From positions 11,134 to 75,133 of the forward strand of contig JAHPZJ010000017.1 in the NCBI GenBank assembly GCA_019058245.1: a DNA stretch of 64,000 bases, in the 5' to 3' direction. Source of the stretch: Promethearchaeota archaeon (GTDB lineage Archaea > Asgardarchaeota > Lokiarchaeia > Sigyniarchaeales > SOKP01). The notes beneath the pieces are model-generated. The model was given only the letters and a program-made list of their open reading frames with translations. It was not told the DNA's origin and did no database searches. A program made the translations under genes and the position numbers. Below, piece after piece: positions 1-8,993 of the stretch; positions within the stretch are counted from its first letter, which is position 1, and each line of letters opens with the position of its first letter.

Positions 1-507
1 CCCCACACCCCACAACTTGGTTCTTTCAAGTTTCTACAAAAATGGGGCCTCTTTTAAAAAAAAAAATTAAAAATTAAAAATTTTTTTATTTTTTTTTTTT
101 TTTTTTTTTTCATCCATCATCTTTATGATAAAAGAACAATAAAGAAATTATTTTGATTTATAAAATTAAATATTTTCATGGATTTTGAAAAATTCTTCAC
201 TTTTTAATAGTTTTAATTTCATAAACTAAATTGTTTTCCAAAATGAGGAAAATAATATCCTTTATCATTATAGTCGATTTTAAATCATATATTTTATCTA
301 CTATAATCTTTTCATTTATTAGATATCAAATTAGATCCTAATGATACTTTTTATAAAAAGCAAGAATACTAAATTATAAAATTATTTTACGAGGTTTCTC
401 ATAAAGGAAATACATAAATTAAAAGTCAAGTTTAATTAATTTATATCTAATTATTGTTATAACAATTTGAAATCATCTAACTAAATATAATATCTAAAGT
501 GTCTTTA
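1..507. other. Intergenic region with a GC-rich left edge and a long poly-T tract
   Basis: There is no convincing gene in these 507 bases. The first 50 bases are C/G-rich for this genome (CCCC runs at 1-12 and a GGGG at about 44) and could be the tail of something left of the window. They are followed by A-runs and by a T-run of about 22 at roughly 88-110. Archaeal transcription commonly ends at T-runs, so this is probably an intrinsic terminator for a plus-strand unit lying to the left. The remainder up to the LRR gene is featureless AT-rich sequence. Confidence 0.4.
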
Positions 508-1545
508 ATGAAATCCGTAGAATTAGCAGGGAATAAATTTGAAGTTAAAAATGGATTTCTTGATTTAAGCCTTTTAGAGATAAAAGACATTGAGGAAATA
601 CAAGGATTATCAAAGTTAAATGATTTAAAGAATTTAGAGTTAAGTTCTAATGATATATTGCATGTAAAAGGTTTAGAAAATCTAACTGACTTAGAAATAT
701 TAAATTTAGGGAATAATCAGATAATTGATATTAAAGGGTTAGAGAGTTTAGTAAACCTCAAGATATTACATCTCATAAGTAATCAAATAAAAGAGATAAA
801 AGGGTTAGAGAATTTAAGTAATTTAGAAGAATTATATTTAAGAGGTAATCAAATAAAAAATTTAGAAGGATTAGATTCTTTAAAGTCATTGAAAAGATTA
901 GATCTTTCATGGAATGAAATTACAGAAATTCAAGGATTTGAAAATTTAACAAATCTTGAAGTTTTATGGATAGCAGGAAATCAATTAAGAAAAATAAAAA
1001 ATCTCGAAAACTTAAGAAATTTAGAAGTATTGAATCTAGCAGGAAATCAGATTGACAAAATTGAAGGTTTAGATAATTTAGATAATTTAAAAAGCCTTTA
1101 TTTAAATAATAATTCAATCACAAAAATCGAAGGATTAAATTCTCTGGAACGTCTAGAAACTCTTTGGTTAAATACTAATAAGATTTCAGAGATAGGAGGA
1201 TTAGATAATTGTCAGGATTTAAGAATTTTAAATTTAAAACAGAATCATATCAAACATATTAAAGGTCTATATTCGCTTGATAATTTAGAGAATCTTTTTC
1301 TTTCAGAAAATAAAATAGGGGAGATTAAAGGGTTCGAAACATTAATAAAGTTAGAAACACTTGATTTAGGGCAAAATAAGATAATTCAAGTTAAGGGTTT
1401 AGAATCTTTAGTAAATTTAAAAGATCTATGGTTCGCAGATAATCTTATTCCTCAGAAAATACTAGATCAACTTGGAGGGCTTGATAGTGGAGGATACGCA
1501 AATGAGCCTTTAAAATTTGTTCAATATTGCATTATAAATCTATAG
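508..1545 (+). CDS. Sds22-like leucine-rich-repeat protein
   Basis: The 345-residue protein is almost wholly made of 22-residue leucine-rich repeats: twelve full copies plus a partial one, following the pattern LxxLxLxxNxIxxIxGLExL. Constant 22-residue spacing with the isoleucine/glycine-leucine half is characteristic of the Sds22 subfamily, which in eukaryotes binds protein phosphatase 1. There is no signal peptide or membrane segment, so it is probably a cytoplasmic protein-interaction scaffold. I prefer ATG 508 over the in-frame GTG at 499 because an AAGTG ribosome-binding site lies 6 nt upstream of it. It stands alone, 110 bp ahead of glutamate dehydrogenase. The partner is unknown; the fold assignment is secure. 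Confidence 0.9.
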   Translation: MKSVELAGNKFEVKNGFLDLSLLEIKDIEEIQGLSKLNDLKNLELSSNDILHVKGLENLTDLEILNLGNNQIIDIKGLESLVNLKILHLISNQIKEIKGLENLSNLEELYLRGNQIKNLEGLDSLKSLKRLDLSWNEITEIQGFENLTNLEVLWIAGNQLRKIKNLENLRNLEVLNLAGNQIDKIEGLDNLDNLKSLYLNNNSITKIEGLNSLERLETLWLNTNKISEIGGLDNCQDLRILNLKQNHIKHIKGLYSLDNLENLFLSENKIGEIKGFETLIKLETLDLGQNKIIQVKGLESLVNLKDLWFADNLIPQKILDQLGGLDSGGYANEPLKFVQYCIINL

Positions 1546-1657
1546 ATCATTTTTTTAATTATTTTTTCAAATAAAAACAAATAATAATAGAAATTAGGTA
1601 TTTTACATATTATTAGTAATTTTAATTTTAAATTCGATTTTTAAAAGGTAAATTCTT

Positions 1658-2908
1658 ATGGGATTAAGTGCATTTGAAGTAGCAAAAAAGCAAATAGATA
1701 TTGTATCCAAAGAAATGGGACTGCATCCTAACTTAAATAAATATCTTAAAAGGGTAGAACGTGCATTAATAGTAACTATTCCTATTAAGATGGATGATGG
1801 GTCTCTTGAGATGTTCGAAGGTTATAGAGTTCATCATAGTACAGTTAGAGGTCCTGGGAAAGGAGGCATAAGATTTTCTCCTGAAGTAAATTTAGATGAA
1901 GTTAAGGCTTTAGCTACGTGGATGACTTGGAAATGTAGTCTTTTAAACTTACCATTAGGTGGCGCTAAAGGAGGAGTATGTGTAGACCCTCGAAAATTAT
2001 CTAAAGGCGAATTAGAACGTCTTACGAGGAGATATACCTCTGAAATAATTAATATTATTGGACCTGATATCGATATTCCTGCTCCAGATGTTAATACTAA
2101 TGCGCAGATTATGGCTTGGATTATGGATACTTACTCAATGAATAAAGGAAGGTCTATCCCAGGTGTTGTTACTGGTAAACCTGTAGAAATAGGAGGATCT
2201 GTGGGTAGAGAACCAGCAACAGGAATGGGTTTGTTTTTTAACTTAGAAGCTATATGTAAGAAAAAAAACTTAGATTTAAAATCACAAAGTATTGTTATCC
2301 AAGGTTTTGGTAATGTTGGTGGTACAATTGCTGAAATATTATTTAAAGAAGGATGCAAAATACTGGCAGTTTCAGACATATCTGGAGGTTTATTTTATAA
2401 TATGGGTTTAGAGATTGATAAATTATTACAATGGACTAAAGATGGCAATTATTTAAAAGATTATAAAGATGAGAGATATAATATTATAACCAACGATGAA
2501 TTACTTACAACTGAATGTGATATTTTAATTCCGGCTGCTCTTGAAAATCAGATAACTCAAAAAAATGCAAAAAATGTAAAATGTAAAGTCATTATAGAAG
2601 GAGCAAATGGACCTATAACACCTGAAGCAGATAAAATATTATTTGAAAAAGGAATTCCTGTGGTTCCAGATATTCTTGCTAATGCTGGAGGTGTTTGCGT
2701 CTCATATTTTGAATATGTTCAGGATATTCATGCTTATTTTTGGGAATTAGATCGGATTAATCAAGAGCTAAAAAAAATAATTTTAACTGCATTTGAGGAA
2801 GTATTTAAAATATCGCAAGAAAGAAATATTTCACTTCGAACAGCTGCTTATGTAATAGCTGTATCGAGAATAGCAAAAGCTATTGAATTACGAGGGATAT
2901 TTCCTTAA
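1658..2908 (+). CDS. gdhA: Glutamate dehydrogenase
   Basis: The enzyme catalyses reversible oxidative deamination of glutamate to 2-oxoglutarate and ammonia in the cytoplasm. At 416 residues it has the length of hexameric archaeal/bacterial small GDHs. The substrate-site lysines are in place: K68 in GPGKGGIRF, K92 in TWKCSL and catalytic K104 in PLGGAKGG. The nucleotide-binding motif GFGNVGG is near residue 213 and is followed by an aspartate at the end of the second strand (AVSDISGG), which leans towards NAD but does not prove it. The start ATG follows an AAGGTA site at 7 nt. It is probably the link between amino-acid fermentation and the 2-oxoglutarate/isocitrate/citrate genes further right in the window. 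Confidence 0.96.
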   Translation: MGLSAFEVAKKQIDIVSKEMGLHPNLNKYLKRVERALIVTIPIKMDDGSLEMFEGYRVHHSTVRGPGKGGIRFSPEVNLDEVKALATWMTWKCSLLNLPLGGAKGGVCVDPRKLSKGELERLTRRYTSEIINIIGPDIDIPAPDVNTNAQIMAWIMDTYSMNKGRSIPGVVTGKPVEIGGSVGREPATGMGLFFNLEAICKKKNLDLKSQSIVIQGFGNVGGTIAEILFKEGCKILAVSDISGGLFYNMGLEIDKLLQWTKDGNYLKDYKDERYNIITNDELLTTECDILIPAALENQITQKNAKNVKCKVIIEGANGPITPEADKILFEKGIPVVPDILANAGGVCVSYFEYVQDIHAYFWELDRINQELKKIILTAFEEVFKISQERNISLRTAAYVIAVSRIAKAIELRGIFP

Positions 2909-3057
2909 TCTTTTTATACTAAAAAAAATTCAAAAATTAACTAAGATAAAAATTTTATTTAATATTATTATTGTTATCAAGCTTTATGTTAAATTATTCT
3001 GTAATATTTTAATTTTAATAAAAATTTTTTAATTTCATTAAATAAATAATCTTGATC

Positions 3058-3333
3058 ATGAAAGTAAAATTAGTTATGATTATTCTCTGTTCTTTTATTG
3101 GAGGAATATTTATTACTTTGATTACCGGAATTTTAGCCTATCCAAAAGATAATCTCATTGGAGCCGAGAAATGGGGTTTTCCGTTCTATTGGCTAAGTCG
3201 ACCCGTTTATCCCGGAGCAGAAAAAGTAATTAATTGGGCAAATTTATTAATAGATTTTTTTATATGGATTATTTTAACGTTTATGATTATTTATCTAGTA
3301 AATTTTTTCTTCTCAAAAGTAAAAAAAAAGTAA
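3058..3333 (+). CDS. Small two-helix membrane protein
   Basis: This 91-residue protein has two predicted transmembrane helices (about residues 5-27 and 62-84), a polar loop between them containing GAEKWGFPFYWLSRP, and a lysine-rich C-terminus that should lie inside the cell. I do not recognise the family. ATG 3058 is chosen over an in-frame TTG at 3052. It sits between glutamate dehydrogenase and a convergent SCP2-domain gene, with AT-rich sequence on both sides, so it is probably transcribed alone. Confidence 0.7.
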   Translation: MKVKLVMIILCSFIGGIFITLITGILAYPKDNLIGAEKWGFPFYWLSRPVYPGAEKVINWANLLIDFFIWIILTFMIIYLVNFFFSKVKKK

Positions 3334-3394
3334 AAAAAATGATTAAATATATAATTAATCTGTCCGTTTAAAGATTTGAAATAATAGATTATTA

Positions 3395-3823
3395 TTAATC
3401 TCCAAGTTCACTTAATGCTTCCATTATCATTGCAGTAAGTTCACCATAAGTTATTGCATCTTGAAGGTTCCCTTCAATTTGCAAATCTCCACTCATATAA
3501 GCACTAGTACCATCAAGCTCACCAGAAGCCATTCCTGCCCATGCACTAGTTGAAGCTTTCATTGTTGCGCTTGGATTATCAATTTCACCCTCACCATAAT
3601 CTACTTGCCCTTCTCCAAATTTTAACCAATACTTATAATCCGCATCAGTAACTACAAATTGAACGACTGTAAGGTCAATATCTTCAATTTCTTCTTTAAT
3701 GTCTTCATCTTCTTGAGCTAGTTGTTTTAAAGCTTCTGCATATAAGAGAGCATCAGAAGGTTTTCTTTCAACTTGACCTTCTTGTATTGCTTTTAATTTT
3801 TCAAGCAAATCATTACTAACCAT
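3395..3823 (-). CDS. SCP2 sterol-binding-domain protein
   Basis: A 142-residue stand-alone protein of the SCP2 (sterol carrier protein 2) fold, a small hydrophobic-ligand carrier. The C-terminal half shows the family signature: an acidic strand, a NPSATMKAS segment, WAGMASGELDGTSAYMSGDLQIEGN (a loop and helix that close the lipid tunnel) and a final helix. The N-terminal 40 residues form a charged helical extension. Archaeal SCP2 proteins usually lack a known ligand; a fatty-acyl or isoprenoid cargo is plausible, and the window also holds acyl-CoA dehydrogenase and hydroxyacyl-CoA dehydrogenase genes, though far away. Start ATG 3823 follows AGGGTAGAATTAAAAA. Confidence 0.85.
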   Translation of the reverse strand: MVSNDLLEKLKAIQEGQVERKPSDALLYAEALKQLAQEDEDIKEEIEDIDLTVVQFVVTDADYKYWLKFGEGQVDYGEGEIDNPSATMKASTSAWAGMASGELDGTSAYMSGDLQIEGNLQDAITYGELTAMIMEALSELGD

Positions 3824-4043
3824 TTTTTAATTCTACCCTTTTTTTATCAATATCATATATCTTTAATTTAAAGATGATTAGTTTAATTTTGAATATATTA
3901 AAAGTTTTTATTTGTTGTATATGTAAAATCAAGTGGTAAAGAAATGAATAATATATCTAAAAAGGAAATTAACTTATTTTTTTAGAATTTATTTGAAAAT
4001 TAAGAAATAATTTAAAAAAAGAATAAAAATTTGAAATTAAAAT

Positions 4044-5153
4044 TTATAAACTTTCACCATTTACATCTATACTACCAGTTGAAGCGGTCAAACTTAATGT
4101 GTATGTATTAGTTGCTGAATTATAATCATTCGAAGTAATTATTTTACTTTTAGAACCCCCCATTTCAATAAATCCTCCAGAACCTATAGGATCATAATCA
4201 ACAGAACCCGTTGATGTTGAACCTGTGAATTGAGCTCCAATATTTGCTGAATTGTCTTTATAATAAACATCAATACTCCCTGTAGATGTTCTTATAGCCC
4301 CTTTAACGTTAGCATTTATTTCAGTATTTTGGATAATATTAACATCAATACTCCCTGTAGAAGTACGCAGTTCCCAATTATCATTAATAGAATATTTCAT
4401 ATTAAAGCTATTGAAATTTATTGATCCCGTAGAGGTTGTTCCAACTAAATGCCTTCCAATAAAAGAATTAGAAAAATTCAATCTAATAGAACCTGTTGAA
4501 GTGAACGCGCCCAAACTTTGAGTAAAATTAATTTGATTAGCATATAAGGCAACAGAACCCGTATTTGTCGAAATTTCAACGTCACCTAAAAATTTTGTAT
4601 TTTTAGCTGCATTTAATGAAACAGAGCCTGTAGAAGTTGATAGTATTGTATTATTAAGAATGCTATTAGGCGGAATATCCATTCTTATTGACCCCGTACT
4701 AGCTTGAGTATTAAGATCGTATATTACATCTGATCTGAGTGTTAAATTAATTTTAACTCGCTGAGAAATGCTGAATGTTAACCAAGTGGATGCCTTTGCA
4801 TCCAATATGAATGAGATCTCTTGTGTGCTTTGATTTTGCCATATTATAGGATAGAAAAAATCTTGAAATGATTTGCCATCAACTAACATTCCTTTTATTC
4901 GAATATCCAAATCTATTTTTGCGTAATAATCGGTTGGTGTTTTATTATAATTAATGTTTATAGATCCAATATCAGAATTAACATTTATTCGTTCGATTGT
5001 AGAAGGAGTTATAGGAGTATAATAATAAGTATTTTTATAGGGTAATTCGCCCCATGTACTCAATATTAAAAAACCAAACGCAGTTCCTCCAGAGACTATA
5101 CATATAGAAACAATAATTAAAAGAATTCTATTACTTTTTTTCAAATAGATCAC
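4044..5153 (-). CDS. Membrane-anchored beta-helix protein (DUF4097-like), STGS type
   Basis: A 369-residue protein with a lysine-rich N-terminus, a hydrophobic signal anchor at about residues 8-31, and an extracellular body of short beta-strands carrying nine copies of the rung motif (A/T)(S/N)TGS(I/V) spaced about 20-28 residues apart. This pattern fits the DUF4097/head-GIN adhesin-like right-handed beta-helix group. The reading frame opens with GTG 5153; a TTG at 5144 preceded by GTGATC is an equally good start and would remove three residues. It lies just downstream of a paralogue of the same architecture and shares its orientation, 195 bp apart. Function is unknown; a cell-surface structural or adhesive role is inferred from topology only. 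Confidence 0.75.
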   Translation of the reverse strand: MIYLKKSNRILLIIVSICIVSGGTAFGFLILSTWGELPYKNTYYYTPITPSTIERINVNSDIGSININYNKTPTDYYAKIDLDIRIKGMLVDGKSFQDFFYPIIWQNQSTQEISFILDAKASTWLTFSISQRVKINLTLRSDVIYDLNTQASTGSIRMDIPPNSILNNTILSTSTGSVSLNAAKNTKFLGDVEISTNTGSVALYANQINFTQSLGAFTSTGSIRLNFSNSFIGRHLVGTTSTGSINFNSFNMKYSINDNWELRTSTGSIDVNIIQNTEINANVKGAIRTSTGSIDVYYKDNSANIGAQFTGSTSTGSVDYDPIGSGGFIEMGGSKSKIITSNDYNSATNTYTLSLTASTGSIDVNGESL

Positions 5154-5348
5154 ATCATTAAAATGTTTTTAACTTAAGTTAACACAATTTATACAGATAT
5201 ATAAATTAACTTTAGACTGATTTTTGATTTTTTATTTAATAACTTGAACTATGATTTAATAAGATTCTTTCAATCTTCTTCGTCTAATTACAACCCAATT
5301 ATCAAAAAGGATTAAGAAATTTTAAAAAAAAGTTCAAATTTAAGGTAT

Positions 5349-6440
5349 TTAACTACTTTGTCCATTTATATTTATATTTCCTGTTGTAGTTGTTAAGTCA
5401 AATCTAAAAGTATAATTCGCACTACTGTAATCAAGTGAACTAAATTGAGTTAATCCAACATTTTCAAATCCTCCTGAATTGATTGGACTGAATTGGCCTG
5501 TAGTTGTTGTGCCTATAAATGTAGCTCCTATAACAGATGAAGAATCCCTGTAATCAATATTGATATTTCCTGTTTTAACTATCCCGTCACAGAAGACATC
5601 TCCACCCATCTCTATATTTTGGATTATATCACAGTTAATGTTTCCTGTAGTAGTCTCAAGATCCCAGTTTACATTTGCTAAACACCTTATATTATAAGAA
5701 TTATAAATTAAATTTCCTGTCGTTACTTCAGCATCAATATTACTATTTATTAAACAACCAGAAAAGTTCAATCTAAGATTTCCCGTAGTAGCAGTGGCAA
5801 TTATATCACTTGTAAAATTTGACTTTTTTGCATACACGGATACTCCACCTGTGGTTGATTCGGCTCTTAAATCCCTAATTGCCGCTTGATCTAAATTAAT
5901 TACTGAATTGCCTGTGGTAGTCTCAATATATAAGTTATCAACAGTTACATTATTTGGAATATCATTAACCACATTACCCGTAGTAGCATACTCTTCTATT
6001 GAATATATAAGATCAGTTCTAAGAGTTACATTAACTTCAATTCGTTTTATGGAGAACCAATTGGTTGGATCTAAAGAAACTCCAGGTTTAGTTCTTAAAA
6101 TAAAACTTGTTTTATGAATCTCAGGTGAAGTATTATTATCCCATTCAATTTGGAAAAAGTCTGTTATTGATTTTCCAATCATATATGCTCCACCCATTCT
6201 GAGATTATAATCTACTTTAACTACATTTTCTGTTTCACTAGTATTATATCTAATATTGATATTTCCAATATCAGTACGTATTAGGAATGGTTCTGGAGAT
6301 CGAATTAAATCTGGAATATAAAAACGGGAACCTGAAGATGAAATTGTTCCGTAAGTTAGAAATCCAATCATGAAGAATAATCCAGTGCATGTTGCGATTA
6401 CAACTGCTAAAATTATTCCAATAATTTTAGCTCTTCCCAT
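5349..6440 (-). CDS. Membrane-anchored beta-helix protein (DUF4097-like), TTGN type
   Basis: A 363-residue paralogue of the next gene downstream (4044-5153): the same N-terminal anchor (about residues 5-30), the same segment order, and nine beta-helix rungs. Here the rung motif is TTGN (ATTGNV, TTTGNI, VTTGNL) instead of STGS, with one TTGG and one TTGQ. Nearly every rung within a protein has been changed in the same way, so the two copies have diverged as homogenised sets. The start is ATG 6440. The body should lie outside the membrane. I infer a surface structural protein; no enzymatic residues are apparent. Confidence 0.75.
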   Translation of the reverse strand: MGRAKIIGIILAVVIATCTGLFFMIGFLTYGTISSSGSRFYIPDLIRSPEPFLIRTDIGNINIRYNTSETENVVKVDYNLRMGGAYMIGKSITDFFQIEWDNNTSPEIHKTSFILRTKPGVSLDPTNWFSIKRIEVNVTLRTDLIYSIEEYATTGNVVNDIPNNVTVDNLYIETTTGNSVINLDQAAIRDLRAESTTGGVSVYAKKSNFTSDIIATATTGNLRLNFSGCLINSNIDAEVTTGNLIYNSYNIRCLANVNWDLETTTGNINCDIIQNIEMGGDVFCDGIVKTGNINIDYRDSSSVIGATFIGTTTTGQFSPINSGGFENVGLTQFSSLDYSSANYTFRFDLTTTTGNININGQSS

Positions 6441-6554
6441 AATTAATCAAATCACACTTTTTCTTTTATTAGATTTTTATAATTGAATAAATATTATTCA
6501 CTTTCAAATAAAAATTCCTCTAATTCTAATTAAAAAAAATTTTGCATGATAATA

Positions 6555-7463
6555 TTAGGATTCAATTTCTAAATTAAAAAAGTCAATGGCATTTTCTATT
6601 GTTTTTTCACTTACTAACTGTTGTGAAACTTTATGAGAATAAGCAATAGCTGAAATAGAATATTTCACATTTGATGGAACATTTATAGGACCTCTTTTGA
6701 ATGGGTGTTGATAATAGGAATCCGTTTCAGTAAGTAATGATTCTAATGGCGAAAATTTAGTAACTTTTCGCCACCTTTCAAACCCATAAGCAGAGCTAGG
6801 AACAGACAACATAAAACCTTGATCTGATAAGGTTTTTCCGTATTCTGCTGGCCCTGAAAAGCAATGCCACATTACTTTCTTAGGTTCTATATTAAATTCT
6901 TTTAGAATATTGAGAATCGTCTTATTTGCCGCATCTTCTTTATTAAATCTATGTTCTGGATGTTGTTTATCAAATTCATGCTTAGCAGCATTTCTAACAT
7001 GTAGAATATATGGTTTATTTAGTTCTTTTGTTAATTCAATAATTTTTCTAAATTCTTTAATTTGATCGTTTCTTTTCTCTAAAGTTTTTGCATGATGGAA
7101 ATCTAAACCAATTTCTCCAATCCCTAAATACTTTTCAGAATTATTTTGAATATAGTCAATCCAATTCCTCCATTCTGAATTGTATTTAGTTTTAGGAGTA
7201 TAAGTAACAGTTTGAGGCGCCCAGCCACATGTAAAACCAAAATTTTTATCAAATTTCTTCATAAAATTTATTATTATATTTAAGGTGTTCATATCTATAG
7301 AACTAGTAATTAAAAATTGACCCCCCATTTTGAAGTAACTCAAATATTGTTCTTTATCTGAAGGTAATTGATCATTTTTAGGACGAGGAAAAGGCAAATG
7401 GCAATGAACATCAATAAATTTAAGATTGTCTTCTGGTACTGGTATATTTTTTTTTTTCAACAC
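6555..7463 (-). CDS. TatD-like metal-dependent hydrolase
   Basis: A TIM-barrel amidohydrolase of 302 residues. Metal ligands of the TatD family are visible in order: HCH in FIDVHCHLPF (near residue 20), the glutamate in GEIGLDFHHA, the histidine in LHVRNAAKHEF, the histidine in MWHCFSGPAEYG and the aspartate in LTETDSYYQHP. TatD proteins are metal-dependent DNases or related phosphoesterases; the substrate here is not certain because the loops differ from the bacterial proteins and a C-terminal AIDFF segment matches the usual end. The frame starts at GTG 7463 with an adjacent TTG; there is no good ribosome-binding site, so the first few residues are uncertain. It is divergent from the coiled-coil gene at 7618. 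Confidence 0.88.
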   Translation of the reverse strand: MLKKKNIPVPEDNLKFIDVHCHLPFPRPKNDQLPSDKEQYLSYFKMGGQFLITSSIDMNTLNIIINFMKKFDKNFGFTCGWAPQTVTYTPKTKYNSEWRNWIDYIQNNSEKYLGIGEIGLDFHHAKTLEKRNDQIKEFRKIIELTKELNKPYILHVRNAAKHEFDKQHPEHRFNKEDAANKTILNILKEFNIEPKKVMWHCFSGPAEYGKTLSDQGFMLSVPSSAYGFERWRKVTKFSPLESLLTETDSYYQHPFKRGPINVPSNVKYSISAIAYSHKVSQQLVSEKTIENAIDFFNLEIES

Positions 7464-7617
7464 TAGGATTTAAATCATTACAAGTTATCAATTGTATAAT
7501 ATAGTAAAAGCTATGTTATATTATTATATAAATTGAAATTTTAATGAAAAATAAATAGTTCTCTGATAAGATTGAAGTTTCTAATTCTTTAAATAAAGTT
7601 ATTGATTTAAGAGTATT

Positions 7618-8031
7618 ATGAGTGAACAGTTAAAATCTAAACTTAAAGAGTTAGAAATGAGAAAAAAAGAATTACAACCAAAAATCGATGAGATTAATAA
7701 GAAAAGAGAAGAAGAACTTGAAAAGATTAATAAAAAATATGATCATTTGATATATGACATCAATTACACAGCACAGCAAATAGAAGATGAATTTTATAAT
7801 GATTTAATTAGTTCTTTTATCCAAATTGTTACTAGAGAATTTGATCTAAAAAGAAGTTCAGAAATGTATGAAGTATCTGAAGAATTCAAAATTTATAAAG
7901 AAGAAATTGCTCAATTTGATATCTTTCCCGAAGAATTAATCAATAAAATGCATAGAGTAATAAATGGAGAACCTATTGAGACTATTATGTATGACATTGA
8001 AAAAATTCAAAAAAAATATATGAAAACTTAG
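7618..8031 (+). CDS. Coiled-coil protein of unknown function
   Basis: A 137-residue charged protein. Residues 1-55 are a continuous Lys/Glu-rich coiled coil, followed by a mostly helical acidic domain containing FYNDLISSFIQIVTREF and a C-terminal helix. No family is recognised and there is no signal peptide. The start ATG follows a weak AAGAGT site. It shares an intergenic region with the divergent TatD-like gene, and a 47-residue small ORF follows 150 bp downstream on the same strand. Confidence 0.65.
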   Translation: MSEQLKSKLKELEMRKKELQPKIDEINKKREEELEKINKKYDHLIYDINYTAQQIEDEFYNDLISSFIQIVTREFDLKRSSEMYEVSEEFKIYKEEIAQFDIFPEELINKMHRVINGEPIETIMYDIEKIQKKYMKT

Positions 8032-8182
8032 ACTCTATTCTGTTCTTATTTAATTTTTATTCTATTTACTAGCCTTAAAATGATATCTGACTTAATCACA
8101 TAATATTTGGATATCACTTAGATAAATATGTGTAATTGATTCTCTTGAAATAAAGAAAATTACTTTAATAGGGAATAATAAA

Positions 8183-8326
8183 ATGGAGTTATTCGAGGAA
8201 GAAGTTGAGATTTATAACTCTAAAATGCGCCTTTTAAATTGGTTATATGATGAATTGAGAATTCATTCAGAGAATTCCAAGGATATAATTAATGAAAAAG
8301 GGCAAAAATTACCATTAAACTTATAA
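8183..8326 (+). CDS. Small acidic protein, 47 residues
   Basis: The ORF begins MELFEEEVEIYNSKMRLL and ends with LPLNL. It has a good context: AGGGA lies 8 nt ahead of the ATG. The translation is helical and acidic with no low-complexity drift. Its stop codon overlaps by six bases the stop end of the convergent pyroglutamyl-peptidase-like gene. I do not recognise it. It could be a genuine small protein or a chance ORF; the ribosome-binding site and codon use favour a real gene. Confidence 0.5.
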   Translation: MELFEEEVEIYNSKMRLLNWLYDELRIHSENSKDIINEKGQKLPLNL

Positions 8327-8893
8327 TTTCTTCTTTAAGTATAATTTAATGATTATTCTTATTATCATCTTAACTTTCATAAGAAGATCTATTAAGTTTC
8401 CCCTATTTGGAATATGAATAAAAATAACAGGATATTCTTTTTTTGATAAATAGAGAGACCAATAATAAAGATAATTACACAAATAATATCCAGCAAAATG
8501 AGAGAGAGAAATATTTATTTTTTTTTCAAGAATAGAATAGAGTTCATTTAAATTTAATTTGGTTTTAATCCAAGGGTAGAAGGAATATTTTATAGGTCCA
8601 AATCTAAATTTATTGTCAATATCTTTTCCCATACTAAAATTCCATCCCATTTTTTCAAGATGGAATTTATCACTTTGATGAATACCTAGAATTACTATTA
8701 ATAAAGATTTTGATGGTACTTTTGATAAAAGGTCCTTATATGTTCTAATACTTCTTTTCCAACTAACAGGTATAGTTTTTTTTACAATTGAGAAACCTTC
8801 ATTTCGAATTGAGAATCTCTTAACAATTTCACCACTCAAATTTGTATAAAATTGACCATATGGTCCAAATCCAGCTAATATTAAGGTGTTCAA
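8321..8893 (-). CDS. Pyroglutamyl-peptidase I-like protein (peptidase family C15)
   Basis: Peptidase C15 removes N-terminal pyroglutamate. This 190-residue protein keeps the family layout: an opening strand and loop LAGFGPYGQFYTNLS (family: TGFxPFGxxxxNPS), a glutamate in HLEKMGWN at the catalytic Glu position, a cysteine in AGYYLCNYLYY at the catalytic Cys position, and a histidine in VIFIHIP at the catalytic His position. The triad therefore looks intact although overall sequence is diverged and the usual AGGR loop is absent (GIHQSDKFHLEK). The start is TTG 8893 and no Shine-Dalgarno is present; an AT-rich TATA-like stretch about 25-30 nt upstream suggests a leaderless message. The C-terminus is unusually basic and hydrophobic. 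Confidence 0.7.
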   Translation of the reverse strand: MNTLILAGFGPYGQFYTNLSGEIVKRFSIRNEGFSIVKKTIPVSWKRSIRTYKDLLSKVPSKSLLIVILGIHQSDKFHLEKMGWNFSMGKDIDNKFRFGPIKYSFYPWIKTKLNLNELYSILEKKINISLSHFAGYYLCNYLYYWSLYLSKKEYPVIFIHIPNRGNLIDLLMKVKMIIRIIIKLYLKKKL

Positions 8894-8993
8894 TTTTCTT
8901 AAGGAAAAAGGTTATAATATATATAGAGTAAAAATATAAAAAAAAAGATAACTAAGAAAGTTGTTAAATTTAGAATTTAAAATTTCTTTTCTA

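Noticed and set aside
1..60. GC-rich left edge resembling the end of a CRISPR repeat or structured RNA
   Set aside because: Only one unit is visible, no repeat-spacer periodicity follows, and pairing between the CCCC and GGGG runs is too weak to claim an RNA gene from sequence alone.
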